Below are positions 27,034 to 36,086 of a DNA stretch of 64,000 nucleotides, one piece after another (the stretch's first letter is position 1; each line of letters starts with the position of its first letter). Under the pieces are notes generated by a model, which worked only from the letters and a program-made list of their open reading frames with translations, was not told the DNA's origin and searched no databases. The DNA is from Chitinophagaceae bacterium (lineage in GTDB: Bacteria > Bacteroidota > Bacteroidia > Chitinophagales > Chitinophagaceae). A program made the translations under genes and the position numbers. The stretch is from contig JAMLHL010000017.1 in NCBI GenBank assembly GCA_023957125.1, forward strand, positions 35,793 to 99,792, given 5' to 3'.

Positions 27034-28644
27034 ATGAACTATAAAAAGATTAAAACAGCGGTATTGCCGGTACTCATTGCAGGATCGTTGGTTTTCACTA
27101 CATCCTCCTGTAAAAAAGATTTTGGGGATATCAATGAACCCTGGGCCAATAAAACTTATACAGCCGGAATTGCGCCGATGTATAACGGGATAGCTTCCGG
27201 CATGACAGAACAGGGTAGAGGATTGTTTTCTTCATTTATTTACCAAAGCTCTCAACTGGCGGCCAATTATGCAGCCTCAGGTTATAGACTGGATAATTCC
27301 GTAGGAGGGATATGGGATAATTATTACGGAGCTTTAACCGATTTCAGGAGGGTTTCCGATTTAATTGATGCAGACCCTGACGCCGCAAAGATGACCAATA
27401 TCAAGGCTATGCTGACTACTTTGATGGCCTATAAGTCGCTTTTAACAACTACGTTGTACGGAAATATGCCATATACAGAAGCCGGGAAAGCATTTTATGG
27501 GCCTGATTTTTACAGGCCGGTATATGACGAACAGGCTCTCATTTTTACAAATGCCCTCGCTGATCTGAAATGGGCGGCCGATAATTTTACCGTATCGGGT
27601 GATCAGGTTTCACTGGGTGCTTACGAAACGTTGTTGGAGAATGATATAATAAAATGGACAAAGTTTGCTAATTCATTGCGTTTGCGTTATGCATTGGTGA
27701 TGAGAGAAAAAGATGCAGCCGCAGCCGATGCTATTATAGCAGAAGTATTAACCAAGCCGTTGCTGGAACCTGATGAATTTACAGGGGTTGATCCTGATAT
27801 TGTTGCGGGATTACAAATTGACCGGGCCGGATCGTTCAGAGGAAATTCGTATGTACGGATGGGATCCACCATATGGGATGCGATGTCGGCTTCTGATGAC
27901 GTTGATGGCTCCGGTATATTTGACCTGAGGACGAAAATATTTTTTGAGCCCAACAGCGAGGGAGAATGGAAACCCTATCCGCAAAACCCGCCGGCAGGTA
28001 CAACGGCTGAAACTGATAATGGAGGAAACGGAGGGGGGAATGACCCGTACAGAGAACTTAGATTAGAGACCTGGACTCCCGAAGGCGAATATCATTATTC
28101 GCCGCTGAATCTTTATTATGTTTGCGACCGGACTTTCCCGGATCTGTTTATTACGGGGTCAGAAGTGAGTTTCATGAAAGCGGAAATATACAATCGTGGT
28201 ATTGGAGGCGTTGCCGCAGATGCGGCTGTAGCACAGCAGCATTATGAAGATGGGATAACGGCCTCCGTGAAATTCTGGTACAAACTGGCCAATGGATCAT
28301 CCGTATGGGTTAATAATAAACCGGCGGCGGCACCCACAACAACGGAGATGAATACGATGCTGTCCCGTCCCGAAGTGGCCTATAGCGCTACTCCCACAGA
28401 TGCGTTAACACAAATCTATAAGCAATATTGGATTTCGTTGTTTCATCAGCCCTTCGAAGCCTGGACGTTGAAGCGCAGGACCGCGGACGCAACGCCAAAT
28501 GTTCCGTTAGCGCCAACCAGTGAAGCATTAAATCTCAACAGATTGGTATATCCAACCGGGGAGATCACATCCAACTATGATAATTGGAAAGCAGTCACCG
28601 GCGGTACCGATGATAAGTCGGTGAAACCCTGGTTTATGCCATGA
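27034..28644 (+). CDS. SusD/RagB-like surface lipoprotein (second)
   Basis: A 536-residue lipoprotein with lipobox TSSC (residues 23-26) and the SusD-like group 2 pattern: FGDINEPW opening, helical repeats, and KWTKFANSLRLRYALVMREKD. The Gly/Asn-rich insertion near residue 330 (TDNGGNGGGNDP) is a loop. It pairs with the second SusC, 16 bp after that gene's restored stop. The first pair's SusD shares the motif set but is not close in sequence, so the two pairs probably take different glycans. Confidence 0.92.
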   Translation: MNYKKIKTAVLPVLIAGSLVFTTSSCKKDFGDINEPWANKTYTAGIAPMYNGIASGMTEQGRGLFSSFIYQSSQLAANYAASGYRLDNSVGGIWDNYYGALTDFRRVSDLIDADPDAAKMTNIKAMLTTLMAYKSLLTTTLYGNMPYTEAGKAFYGPDFYRPVYDEQALIFTNALADLKWAADNFTVSGDQVSLGAYETLLENDIIKWTKFANSLRLRYALVMREKDAAAADAIIAEVLTKPLLEPDEFTGVDPDIVAGLQIDRAGSFRGNSYVRMGSTIWDAMSASDDVDGSGIFDLRTKIFFEPNSEGEWKPYPQNPPAGTTAETDNGGNGGGNDPYRELRLETWTPEGEYHYSPLNLYYVCDRTFPDLFITGSEVSFMKAEIYNRGIGGVAADAAVAQQHYEDGITASVKFWYKLANGSSVWVNNKPAAAPTTTEMNTMLSRPEVAYSATPTDALTQIYKQYWISLFHQPFEAWTLKRRTADATPNVPLAPTSEALNLNRLVYPTGEITSNYDNWKAVTGGTDDKSVKPWFMP

Positions 28645-28666
28645 TAGCGCTGAAATATTAAAGATC

Positions 28667-28732
28667 AGCCACTGATGCACGAATAGGGTATTATACGCAT
28701 TTAATATTCGTGCATTAGTGGCTATATCTTTT
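28667..28732 (+). terminator. Terminator-like inverted repeat of the GCCACGAATGCACG family
   Basis: Arms AGCCACTGATGCACGAATA (28667-28685) and TATTCGTGCATTAGTGGCT (28705-28723), 19 bases with one mismatch, then TATATCTTTTTTT. The same arm motif is at 11618-11690. It ends the SusC/SusD cluster. Confidence 0.6.
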
Positions 28733-28787
28733 TTTACAGGTTTCTTCTTCAAAAACTTTGCGCAATCCACAACACCGGCGCCCGTGC

Positions 28788-29198
28788 CTATGCTAAAAAT
28801 TTGTGACGCAATTCTGCGCCGGGCATCATACACTCTTCTCTTTTTTCGAACCATTTATAGCGGCTCCGGGCTATCAGATCATACATGGCGTTACGGATAA
28901 AGCGGGGGATTATATAGCCGATCACCAACAGTTTCCAAAGCCCGTTTAAGCGCCGGCTGATCCTGAGAACAGCACCTGATTTTATATATACTTTCCCGTT
29001 TTCTATCAAAACGATACTGTCTGTTTTCTGAACAGGAGAGGGATGGTTTTCCAATAGTTGCCTTGCGGTATCCGATTGCAGGGAAGCAAACCGGAAGCGA
29101 TCTTTAGCATCGTGGCGGATGATAAAGCGAACGGCGTCGTTGCAGAGGTTGCAAACCCCGTCAAAAAGAACGATCAGCTTATCGGTCAACTCATCCAT
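28788..29198 (-). CDS. DCC family thiol-disulfide oxidoreductase-like protein
   Basis: A 136-residue protein with the DxxCxxC motif that names the family, in LFDGVCNLCNDAVRFIIRHD, then FRFASLQSD and a helical half ending in a conserved basic segment. The family fold is thioredoxin-like and it is predicted to act in thiol redox chemistry, but no substrate is established. It is the third gene of an operon after the response regulator and histidine kinase (30 bp downstream of the kinase). Confidence 0.88.
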   Translation of the reverse strand: MDELTDKLIVLFDGVCNLCNDAVRFIIRHDAKDRFRFASLQSDTARQLLENHPSPVQKTDSIVLIENGKVYIKSGAVLRISRRLNGLWKLLVIGYIIPRFIRNAMYDLIARSRYKWFEKREECMMPGAELRHKFLA

Positions 29199-29228
29199 AG
29201 AGTTTAAAGTTATTATATTAAAGGCGCT

Positions 29229-30608
29229 TTAAGAAAATGAGCCAGGGGCCTCATTGCGGTGGAGCGCCTGGAACTGCAGGGTAAACACCGTTCCTTTTTC
29301 TTCCTCGCTAACCACCTGCAGGGCGCCATGATGGGCCTGCAGGATCTGCCTGCCGAGGCTGAGCCCGATGCCACTTCCATTTTTTTTAGTGGTAAAAAAG
29401 GGAATGAAAATTTTATCCAGTATGTCGGCGGCCATTCCCTTCCCGTTGTCTGCAACACGAAGCAGTATTTTGTCGCCCGACAACTCTCCTGAAAGGATTA
29501 TTGTTTTTGTGTCTCTGTCTTTTACCGCTTCTACCGCGTTTACGATAAGATTGATCAGCACCTGTTCTATAAGGGCCGAATCTGCCTCCAATTGAAGCCC
29601 CGGGTCTTTTAATAAAATTTCAAGCGCTATATCCTTCTGTTTCAAGCCGGGCTCCATCAGGTTGAAGATGTTTTCAAAAAGATCGCATACAAAAAAGGTT
29701 TTCATGTCGGGAGCGGTTATTTTGTTCAGGCTGCGATAAGTTTCGGCAAAACGCAGCAGGCTGTCGCTGCGTTTTTTAATGGTATGGATACCTACGTTAA
29801 TATCGTTTAAGGTTGATTGTTGGTGCACCGGGGAGCCGGCCTGATGATCTTTGATCCTGTGTTGTAGCGTGTCTGCCAGTGAAGAAATAGGGGCAACGCT
29901 GTTCATGATCTCGTGGGTCATCACCCGCAATAGTTTTCTCCAGGCCTCGCTTTCCGTTTCGTTGACGGCGCTGTTGATATTATGGAAGCCTATAAGGATA
30001 TAGCTTTTGCCTTCCGTTTTGAAAGCGGTGGCCGACAACAGGATCTTTGTAGATTCCAGTCCCGAATGGAAAGTGCTTATTTTACTGTCTCCGGGCTTCA
30101 GGGTGGTGAGGTCGTTGTATAACGGCCGGTTCCTTTTTTCAAGGCTGGCAACCGTTTTCAGGTAGGGGATATGCAGCAATTGCCTCAAAGAATCGTTGAT
30201 CCATTGCACCTCCAATGTTTCAGCATTATAAGACAGGATGCCGGTGTTCACCATTTCCATGATCCTTTGCAGGTATTGGTATTGGGTTTCTTTTTCCTTA
30301 CTGATGTTCCGGAAGGCACCATTGATCTCGTTAAACCCTTTCCTCAGGGTCCTTATTTCCGGGGGAGCGTTGTTTGTGTTGAAACGCCTCGAAAAATCGC
30401 GGTACTTCACAGCCTCCATGAATTCACCCAATTCAATATAAATTTTCTGTTGTTGCCGGATAAGATGTATTGTTTGTATAAGAATGACGGGCAGAGGGAT
30501 CAGCAGCCAGGGGTATCGTTTGGTTAAAAACAGATAGGAGGCAGCCAGGAGCGCCAGGAACAGGATGAGGATACCGGTAATAATTTTTAAATTAATTCGT
30601 GTATTCAT
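29229..30608 (-). CDS. Membrane sensor histidine kinase (NtrY-like)
   Basis: A 459-residue kinase. Two transmembrane helices lie at about 7-28 and 34-50 with almost no periplasmic loop. A HAMP-like segment and a PAS-like domain (about 110-215) lead to the phosphorylation helix VMTHEIMNSVAP with His232. The ATP site is complete: LINLIVNAVEAV (N box), VADNGKGM (G1), FFTTKKNGSGIGLSLGRQI (F and G2). The short loop suggests the signal is sensed inside the cell or in the membrane. It is co-transcribed with the sigma-54 regulator just upstream. Confidence 0.93.
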   Translation of the reverse strand: MNTRINLKIITGILILFLALLAASYLFLTKRYPWLLIPLPVILIQTIHLIRQQQKIYIELGEFMEAVKYRDFSRRFNTNNAPPEIRTLRKGFNEINGAFRNISKEKETQYQYLQRIMEMVNTGILSYNAETLEVQWINDSLRQLLHIPYLKTVASLEKRNRPLYNDLTTLKPGDSKISTFHSGLESTKILLSATAFKTEGKSYILIGFHNINSAVNETESEAWRKLLRVMTHEIMNSVAPISSLADTLQHRIKDHQAGSPVHQQSTLNDINVGIHTIKKRSDSLLRFAETYRSLNKITAPDMKTFFVCDLFENIFNLMEPGLKQKDIALEILLKDPGLQLEADSALIEQVLINLIVNAVEAVKDRDTKTIILSGELSGDKILLRVADNGKGMAADILDKIFIPFFTTKKNGSGIGLSLGRQILQAHHGALQVVSEEEKGTVFTLQFQALHRNEAPGSFS

Positions 30609-30622
30609 TACTGTTATCTTCT

Positions 30623-31981
30623 TTAGATGTCGTATTTGTTCAGCCTTCTGTAAAGCGCCGTTCTTGTGAGTCCTAATTCTTTTGCAGCCCGGCTGATATT
30701 GCCGTTGTGCTTTTCAATAACCTTGAGGATGGTATGCTTCTCCACCGATTTCAGGTTGTGGCTGGTGCCTGCTTTTTCGTTTGCTTCCGGCATTTTTTCC
30801 AGGGGGGAGAAAATCAGATCGCCGGCGGTTATCACCTCCCCGTCGGCCATAATCACCGCCCGCTCCATGGCGTACTGCAGTTCCCGCACATTGCCCGGAA
30901 AAGTATAGTTCAGGAGTCTGGTCTTTGCGCCGGTGTCTAATTCCGGCCTCACTTTAAAATATTTTTTTGAATAGGATTCCAGGAATTTCTCCGCCAATAA
31001 TAAAATATCCCCGTTTCTTTTTCTCAGCGGCGGCATGACAATGTCAACGGTGTTGATCCTGTATATCAGGTCTTTCCGGAATTTGCTTTCATCGGCAAGG
31101 GTTGCCAGGGGCAGATTGGTGGCGCATATCAGCCTGATGTCTATGGCTATAGGCGTATTGCTGCCTAAGCGGGTAACCTGGCGGTTTTGCAACACGCTCA
31201 GCAGCTTGGCCTGTTGCTGCAAAGTAATATTGCCTATTTCATCCAAAAAAAGAGTGCCCCCGCTTGCGGCTTCAAATCTTCCTTCGCGGTCTTCATTGGC
31301 CCCCGTGAAAGCCCCCTTCCTGTGGCCAAACAATTCACTCTCAAAAAGAGATTCGGTGAGTGCGCCCACATCTACCTTAATAAAAGGGCCTTTATTCCGG
31401 AGAGATTGGTGATGGATGGCGCGGGCCGTCAGATCTTTCCCGGTTCCGTTTTCACCTAATATCAGGATGTTGGCATCGGTAGGTGCTATTTTTTTTATCT
31501 TGAAAAAAATGTCCTGCATCACTTCGGAGTCGGCTGTTATCTCTTCGAAAACATCGCGGTCTGCAGTTGTTTTTGACTTTACCGGTTTATTATGATGCTC
31601 CTGCAGCAATTCCCTGATGCTTTCCAGCAGCCGGTCGTTGTGCCAGGGTTTGATGATAAAATCTGCGGCGCCTTCCTTCAGCGCCCGTACTGCCAGGTCT
31701 ATATCTCCATAAGCCGTTATCATCATCACCGGCGTACCCGGAGCCCATTCCTTTATTTTATTCAACCAGTAGATACCTTCGTTTCCGGTATGAACCGGGC
31801 TTCTGAAATTCATGTCTAACAAAACCAGGTCAAATGATTCCTTTGATAAAAGATGCCGAATGTTTTCGGGATCCTTTTCCGTGATAACCGATCGCACTTT
31901 TGTTTTAAGCAAAAGACTGACCGCGACAAGTACATCCGGTTCATCATCCACCACTAATATATTCGCATTTTTGAGCGCCAT
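30623..31981 (-). CDS. Sigma-54-dependent response regulator (NtrC family)
   Basis: A 452-residue activator. The receiver has Asp56 in LVLLDMNFR as the phosphate site. The AAA+ domain has Walker A GENGTGKD, the sigma-54 contact loop GAFTGA in HRKGAFTGANEDREGRFE, GGTLFLDEIGN, and a full set of sensor motifs. The Fis-type helix-turn-helix GNISRAAKELGLTRTALYRRLNKYDI ends the protein. It activates RpoN-dependent promoters when phosphorylated by the kinase 14 bp downstream. I found no convincing -24/-12 site in the window, so its targets are elsewhere. Confidence 0.95.
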   Translation of the reverse strand: MALKNANILVVDDEPDVLVAVSLLLKTKVRSVITEKDPENIRHLLSKESFDLVLLDMNFRSPVHTGNEGIYWLNKIKEWAPGTPVMMITAYGDIDLAVRALKEGAADFIIKPWHNDRLLESIRELLQEHHNKPVKSKTTADRDVFEEITADSEVMQDIFFKIKKIAPTDANILILGENGTGKDLTARAIHHQSLRNKGPFIKVDVGALTESLFESELFGHRKGAFTGANEDREGRFEAASGGTLFLDEIGNITLQQQAKLLSVLQNRQVTRLGSNTPIAIDIRLICATNLPLATLADESKFRKDLIYRINTVDIVMPPLRKRNGDILLLAEKFLESYSKKYFKVRPELDTGAKTRLLNYTFPGNVRELQYAMERAVIMADGEVITAGDLIFSPLEKMPEANEKAGTSHNLKSVEKHTILKVIEKHNGNISRAAKELGLTRTALYRRLNKYDI

Positions 31982-32046
31982 TTCCTGAACATTTTGCGTT
32001 GCAATATATTTATAAAGTTAAAGACTATAGTCTTCTGCCGGTGTGT

Positions 32047-32160
32047 GGGTGCATCCCATATTTTCGCAGGCGGGTGTGACACCCGCCTGTAGAACTCACT
32101 ACCGGTCGGTGTCCCACCGACCGGAATGCCACAGGTGGAGCGAAAATATGGGATGCACCC
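32047..32160. repeat. MITE-like element with perfect 21-bp terminal inverted repeats
   Basis: A 114-bp element opening GGGTGCATCCC..TTTTCGC (32047-32067) and closing with the exact reverse complement (32140-32160). Inside are two strong hairpins: AGGCGGGTGT/ACACCCGCCT and CCGGTCGGTG/CACCGACCGG. No coding frame. Parts recur at 7053-7092 and 10099-10270. Confidence 0.75.
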
Positions 32161-32235
32161 TTAGTGGCTCCCAAACGTTGACTTTTTCAAAAAACGGCGA
32201 TATAATAAATATTAAACAATATTAAAACTAAAACA

Positions 32236-32343
32236 ATGAAAAAATTTATCGCATTTTTTATCATAGCATCCATAGCAGGTGTCGGCTATGTGGATTATTC
32301 CGTTACAAGCGATTTTTCGGTACAGGCCGGTCTTTTATTATGA
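32236..32343 (+). CDS. Possible 35-residue membrane or exported peptide
   Basis: ATG at 32236 opens a 35-codon frame: a Lys-Lys start, a hydrophobic run (FIAFFIIASIAGVGYV) and a polar stretch ending in LLL. It resembles a signal peptide or single helix. A ACTAAAACA leader and a TATAAT word upstream are suggestive. It fits between the repeat at 32047 and the convergent PpiD-like gene. No family is recognised and it could be chance. Confidence 0.35.
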   Translation: MKKFIAFFIIASIAGVGYVDYSVTSDFSVQAGLLL

Positions 32344-32362
32344 AATGCTGAAACGATCCGGA

Positions 32363-34486
32363 TCAATACCCTGCCTTCAGCCGGGTATCCTTAATGGTGG
32401 CTGCTTCTCTTAAAGCCTGTAGTATCGAATAACCCATCGTTTGTTTCAGTTGCAGCACTGCTGTTTTCTGCTGATCCTCAACATTGGCGTTGGCATCCGG
32501 CACTGCAGCCAGGCTTCTTACCTGTATTGCATACACGCCCGAATTACCGAAAAGAGGCGGAGATACTTTTTGCTCATAATTTTTGTAAAAAGACGCGCCA
32601 ATAACAACCGGTTCATTGCCAAGGCCCGGCTTGAAGTTATCATTAAAGCGGATACTGTCTGCCTGGTTCAGTTCCTGGCCGGTATTTTTGGCCGCTTCTT
32701 CAATGTTTTCATACTTCCCAAGTTTGGTAACGAGTTGTGCCGCCTTCTTTTTATTGCGAACGATGGGCTCTACCATGATCCTGGCCTCAGCGGCTGACTG
32801 TACCCCGTCTTCTTTTTCACCGGTAATAAGCGCCACCACATATTGATCACCCACAGATACCGGTTCGGAAACGGTGCCCGGTTTATTGGCATAGATCCAT
32901 TTTATAAATGATCTGGAGACGCCAACACCCATGATCTGGTAATCCATCTCCCTGATATTATCGGCCACCCGTTTATTCAACTTCTCCCGGTTGACGGTTT
33001 CATTAAAATCTTTCGCCGTACGACTTTGAGAAGCAAACGATGTGGCGGCTGCAGAAGCAGCGCGGTCCGTTTCCACGCTGGGTTCAACGGGCTTCGACAA
33101 GTAGGCGATCTTATAAGCCTGTTCAAAATCCTTCTGATCCAGGATTTCTATATAATGATAGCCATATTGGGTCTTTACAATCCCTTTATCTCCCGTTTTA
33201 CCTTCGAAACAGAAATCATTGAACTCCTTTACCATTTGTCCGTTGGCAAAATATCCCAGGTCGCCAAACTGAGGTTTGGAACCGGCGTCGTCAGAATACT
33301 GGCTCACCAATAATTCAAATAAAGCGCCTCCTGCAATGGCTTGCCGGATACTGTCTATCCTTTTTTTAGCAACTGAATCCGCAATGGTGGGTTGACCGGT
33401 TTGTGGATTTAAGGTAGCGATCAGGATATGCCGGGCGTGTACCGAATCTGGCAGCACTTTCGAGCCGATCATCCGGGCCATGGCTATCGAGTTCCCGTCA
33501 TAATACGGACCATATACTTCCCCGGGAGCCAATTGAAACAACGAATCTTTCACGGGTATCTGTATCCTGCTGCGACTCATGTATCCATCGAAAAAAGGAC
33601 TTTTTGTACCTTGCCTGGTGACAAAAACCCCGGCGTCAGGCGCTTCTTCAAAGGCCTTTTTCTGCTCCTCCATTTTATTCCACAGATTTACACTGTCTTC
33701 ATGAGTAGGCCCGGCATTAAATAGTACATAAGAAATACTGCGGCTTCTTTCCTGTTTGAAGTTATTCTTATGTTTCTGAACGTATTCATTGATCTCCGCA
33801 TCCGTAACATTTACCATTGAATCCGGCACCGTTGAATAAGACAACCCGACATACGAAATATCCGCCACCTGCCCGTTCAGGGCATTTTGCTTTTCGATCA
33901 ACCACTTCGGAACGTACACTCCTCCCGTATAAATGGTCATTAACTTTTTCTGGATCTGGCTGAGCACAATAGGATTGATCAACTGATCATTTACCTGCTG
34001 CAACTGGTACACATCTTTACTTCTCTGCAAGGTCTTAAACGCATTGCGTGCTGCTTCAATATTATATACGCCGGTTTGGGGATCGGTAAATTGCTGCTTG
34101 AACTCCTGGGGCGCCGCATCACTAAAAAGAAGATCCGTAAATTCCCTGGTCGTAAAGTCTATCCCCAGTTTATCTGCTTCCGAGGTCACCAGTTCCATGC
34201 TCACCATGCCGTTCCATATCTGGTTTTGTATCTCCTGCCGCATGGATTCATCCACACGATAGCCCTGCGCCTGGTATTGGGATTCTAAATTTCGCACGCG
34301 TTCATCAAAATCTTCCCGTTTTATTCCTTCCCCATTTACTTTACCAACCGTTGAAGACGGCCCGCTGAAAAAATGGCTTCCTCCGCCTACAAAGGCATCC
34401 TGAACCACAAAAGCGATCATACTGAGCCCGATGATACCAAAAACAAAAACAGCGGCTTTGTCACGAATTGTCTGAATTATAGACAT
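32363..34486 (-). CDS. PpiD/SurA-type periplasmic peptidyl-prolyl isomerase
   Basis: A 707-residue chaperone anchored by one N-terminal helix (about 11-32, VFVFGIIGLSMIAFVV). A SurA_N-type helical region (45-250) precedes a parvulin domain at about 345-455 (HARHILIATL, FELLVSQYSDDAGSKPQFGDLGYFANGQMVKEFNDFCF, VKTQYGYHYIEIL). A second long helical region follows. It should help outer-membrane proteins fold in the periplasm, as PpiD does. It is longer than E. coli PpiD (623 residues). The gene is divergent from nadA across a 566-bp spacer. Confidence 0.88.
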   Translation of the reverse strand: MSIIQTIRDKAAVFVFGIIGLSMIAFVVQDAFVGGGSHFFSGPSSTVGKVNGEGIKREDFDERVRNLESQYQAQGYRVDESMRQEIQNQIWNGMVSMELVTSEADKLGIDFTTREFTDLLFSDAAPQEFKQQFTDPQTGVYNIEAARNAFKTLQRSKDVYQLQQVNDQLINPIVLSQIQKKLMTIYTGGVYVPKWLIEKQNALNGQVADISYVGLSYSTVPDSMVNVTDAEINEYVQKHKNNFKQERSRSISYVLFNAGPTHEDSVNLWNKMEEQKKAFEEAPDAGVFVTRQGTKSPFFDGYMSRSRIQIPVKDSLFQLAPGEVYGPYYDGNSIAMARMIGSKVLPDSVHARHILIATLNPQTGQPTIADSVAKKRIDSIRQAIAGGALFELLVSQYSDDAGSKPQFGDLGYFANGQMVKEFNDFCFEGKTGDKGIVKTQYGYHYIEILDQKDFEQAYKIAYLSKPVEPSVETDRAASAAATSFASQSRTAKDFNETVNREKLNKRVADNIREMDYQIMGVGVSRSFIKWIYANKPGTVSEPVSVGDQYVVALITGEKEDGVQSAAEARIMVEPIVRNKKKAAQLVTKLGKYENIEEAAKNTGQELNQADSIRFNDNFKPGLGNEPVVIGASFYKNYEQKVSPPLFGNSGVYAIQVRSLAAVPDANANVEDQQKTAVLQLKQTMGYSILQALREAATIKDTRLKAGY

Positions 34487-35052
34487 ATTATAGTGTGTAT
34501 ATTTTTAATGGATGGCAAAAATAGGGTAATATACGTTTATCAACAAATTGTGGAAAACCAGCCTAAAGCTTTATCAGACTTGCCTTTCGGATTGTGGATA
34601 TTAAGCCTGCCCCGGATATAATAAAAAACAGACCAAACCCGTTATTACTGTAATCCCCATAAGCGTGTTAATCAACCTCCTTTTTTGTTGAAAACTCCCT
34701 TTACGGAGAAGATTTTTTGTGCTGTTAATGCAAATATTAAGTTTTGGAATTCTCAGGTTTTTTCACCTTGGCCTTAAAATTTCCACTTGTATAAAATTTA
34801 CCACAGCTTGTCAACAGGTTAAAAGCGCTGCAACATAAAATAGTTTTCCATACCACTATTGGATCAACAATGTTTATAACTGCAAAAAAATGCGGATGCC
34901 GTTAATTCCGGGTATGTTAATTAATTGTGAGTGGAGGTGAATAAAGTATAAGTTTTAACTTTGACAAAGAATAAGTTTTTTAAATGTCCCCATATTCACA
35001 GCCCTAATAGTAATAGGGCCTTTAAATAAATAATTAATTATTATTAAATACT
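34487..35052. other. AT-rich spacer with DnaA-box-like words; candidate replication origin
   Basis: No gene is seen in 566 bp between divergent ppiD-like and nadA genes. Three 9-mers one base away from the DnaA box TTATCCACA lie within 65 bp: TTATCAACA (34537-34545), TTTTCCACA on the minus strand (34549-34557) and ATATCCACA on the minus strand (34593-34601). Weaker ones follow: TTTACCACA (34797), TTGTCAACA (34808). A very AT-rich tract (TTTAAATAAATAATTAATTATT region, about 35021-35050) could serve as an unwinding element. Two parS-like sites are 3-4 kb to the right. dnaA itself is not in the window, which is not unusual for this phylum. Confidence 0.45.
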
Positions 35053-36063
35053 ATGTCGGAAATTAACATTGAAGCGGCAAAAAAAAATGTTGACCGGGTT
35101 GGATTTTTAGATGTAGCTATTGATCCGGAATCAGATCTTTTTGAAGAGGTGAAAAGACTGAAAAAAGAAAAGAATGCGGTGATCCTTGCGCATTATTACC
35201 AGGAGCCTGATATACAGGATGTAGCCGACTATATAGGCGACAGCCTGGGATTGGCGCAGCAGGCGGAAAAAACCAACGCCGATATTATTGTTTTTGCAGG
35301 TGTGCATTTTATGGCCGAAACAGCGAAGATCCTGAATCCCGGGAAAAAAGTATTGCTTCCGGATCTGAAGGCCGGATGTTCTTTATCGGATTCGGCGCCG
35401 CCGCCTTTGTTTAAGAAATTTAAAGATGAGCACCCGGGGCACCTGGTGATCTCTTATATTAATTGCTCTGCAGGGATAAAGGCCTTGAGTGATATTATCT
35501 GCACCTCTTCCAACGCTAAGAAGATTGTGGATAGCCTGCCCGCGGATCAGAAAATTATTTTTGCACCGGATAAGAATTTAGGGGCGTATATCAATAAGCA
35601 GTCAGGGAGGAATATGGTACTGTGGAACGGCAGTTGTATGGTCCATGAAATTTTCAGCAGGGAGAAAATCACGCGGCTGAAGGTGAGACATCCCGGTGCC
35701 AAGGTGATAGCGCATCCGGAATGTGAAGAGGTGGTGTTGGAGATGGCAGATTTTATCGGCTCTACCAGCCAGTTGCTTAAATTTTCTAAAAACGATACGG
35801 CTACAGAATTTATAGTGGCCACGGAGCCCGGGATATTGTATCAGATGGAAAAGAATTCACCTGAGAAGAAGTTTATTCCCGCACCGCCTGATAACTCCTG
35901 CGCCTGTAATGAATGCCCGCACATGAAGCTGAATACGTTGGAAAAATTATATCTCTGCCTGAAATATGAATTGCCTGAGATCACTATGGATGAGGAAACC
36001 CGGTTAGCGGCTTTAAAACCCATCAGGAGAATGATGGAAATGAGTGCCGCCCTGGGGCTGTAA
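35053..36063 (+). CDS. nadA: Quinolinate synthase A
   Basis: A 336-residue [4Fe-4S] enzyme that condenses iminoaspartate with dihydroxyacetone phosphate to quinolinate in NAD synthesis. The three cluster Cys are in [24 protein letters not shown] and the C-terminal [43 protein letters not shown] and [16 protein letters not shown] are diagnostic. nadB is not adjacent, but nadD lies 3.5 kb away. It is convergent with mnmG. Confidence 0.96.
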   Translation: MSEINIEAAKKNVDRVGFLDVAIDPESDLFEEVKRLKKEKNAVILAHYYQEPDIQDVADYIGDSLGLAQQAEKTNADIIVFAGVHFMAETAKILNPGKKVLLPDLKAGCSLSDSAPPPLFKKFKDEHPGHLVISYINCSAGIKALSDIICTSSNAKKIVDSLPADQKIIFAPDKNLGAYINKQSGRNMVLWNGSCMVHEIFSREKITRLKVRHPGAKVIAHPECEEVVLEMADFIGSTSQLLKFSKNDTATEFIVATEPGILYQMEKNSPEKKFIPAPPDNSCACNECPHMKLNTLEKLYLCLKYELPEITMDEETRLAALKPIRRMMEMSAALGL

Positions 36064-36086
36064 GAAGAGATTTGAGCGCCTCAAAG

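Noticed and set aside
34373..34621. Plus-strand open frame in the ppiD-nadA gap
   Set aside because: Most of it is antisense to the ppiD-like gene and it lacks any coding signs in the gap itself.
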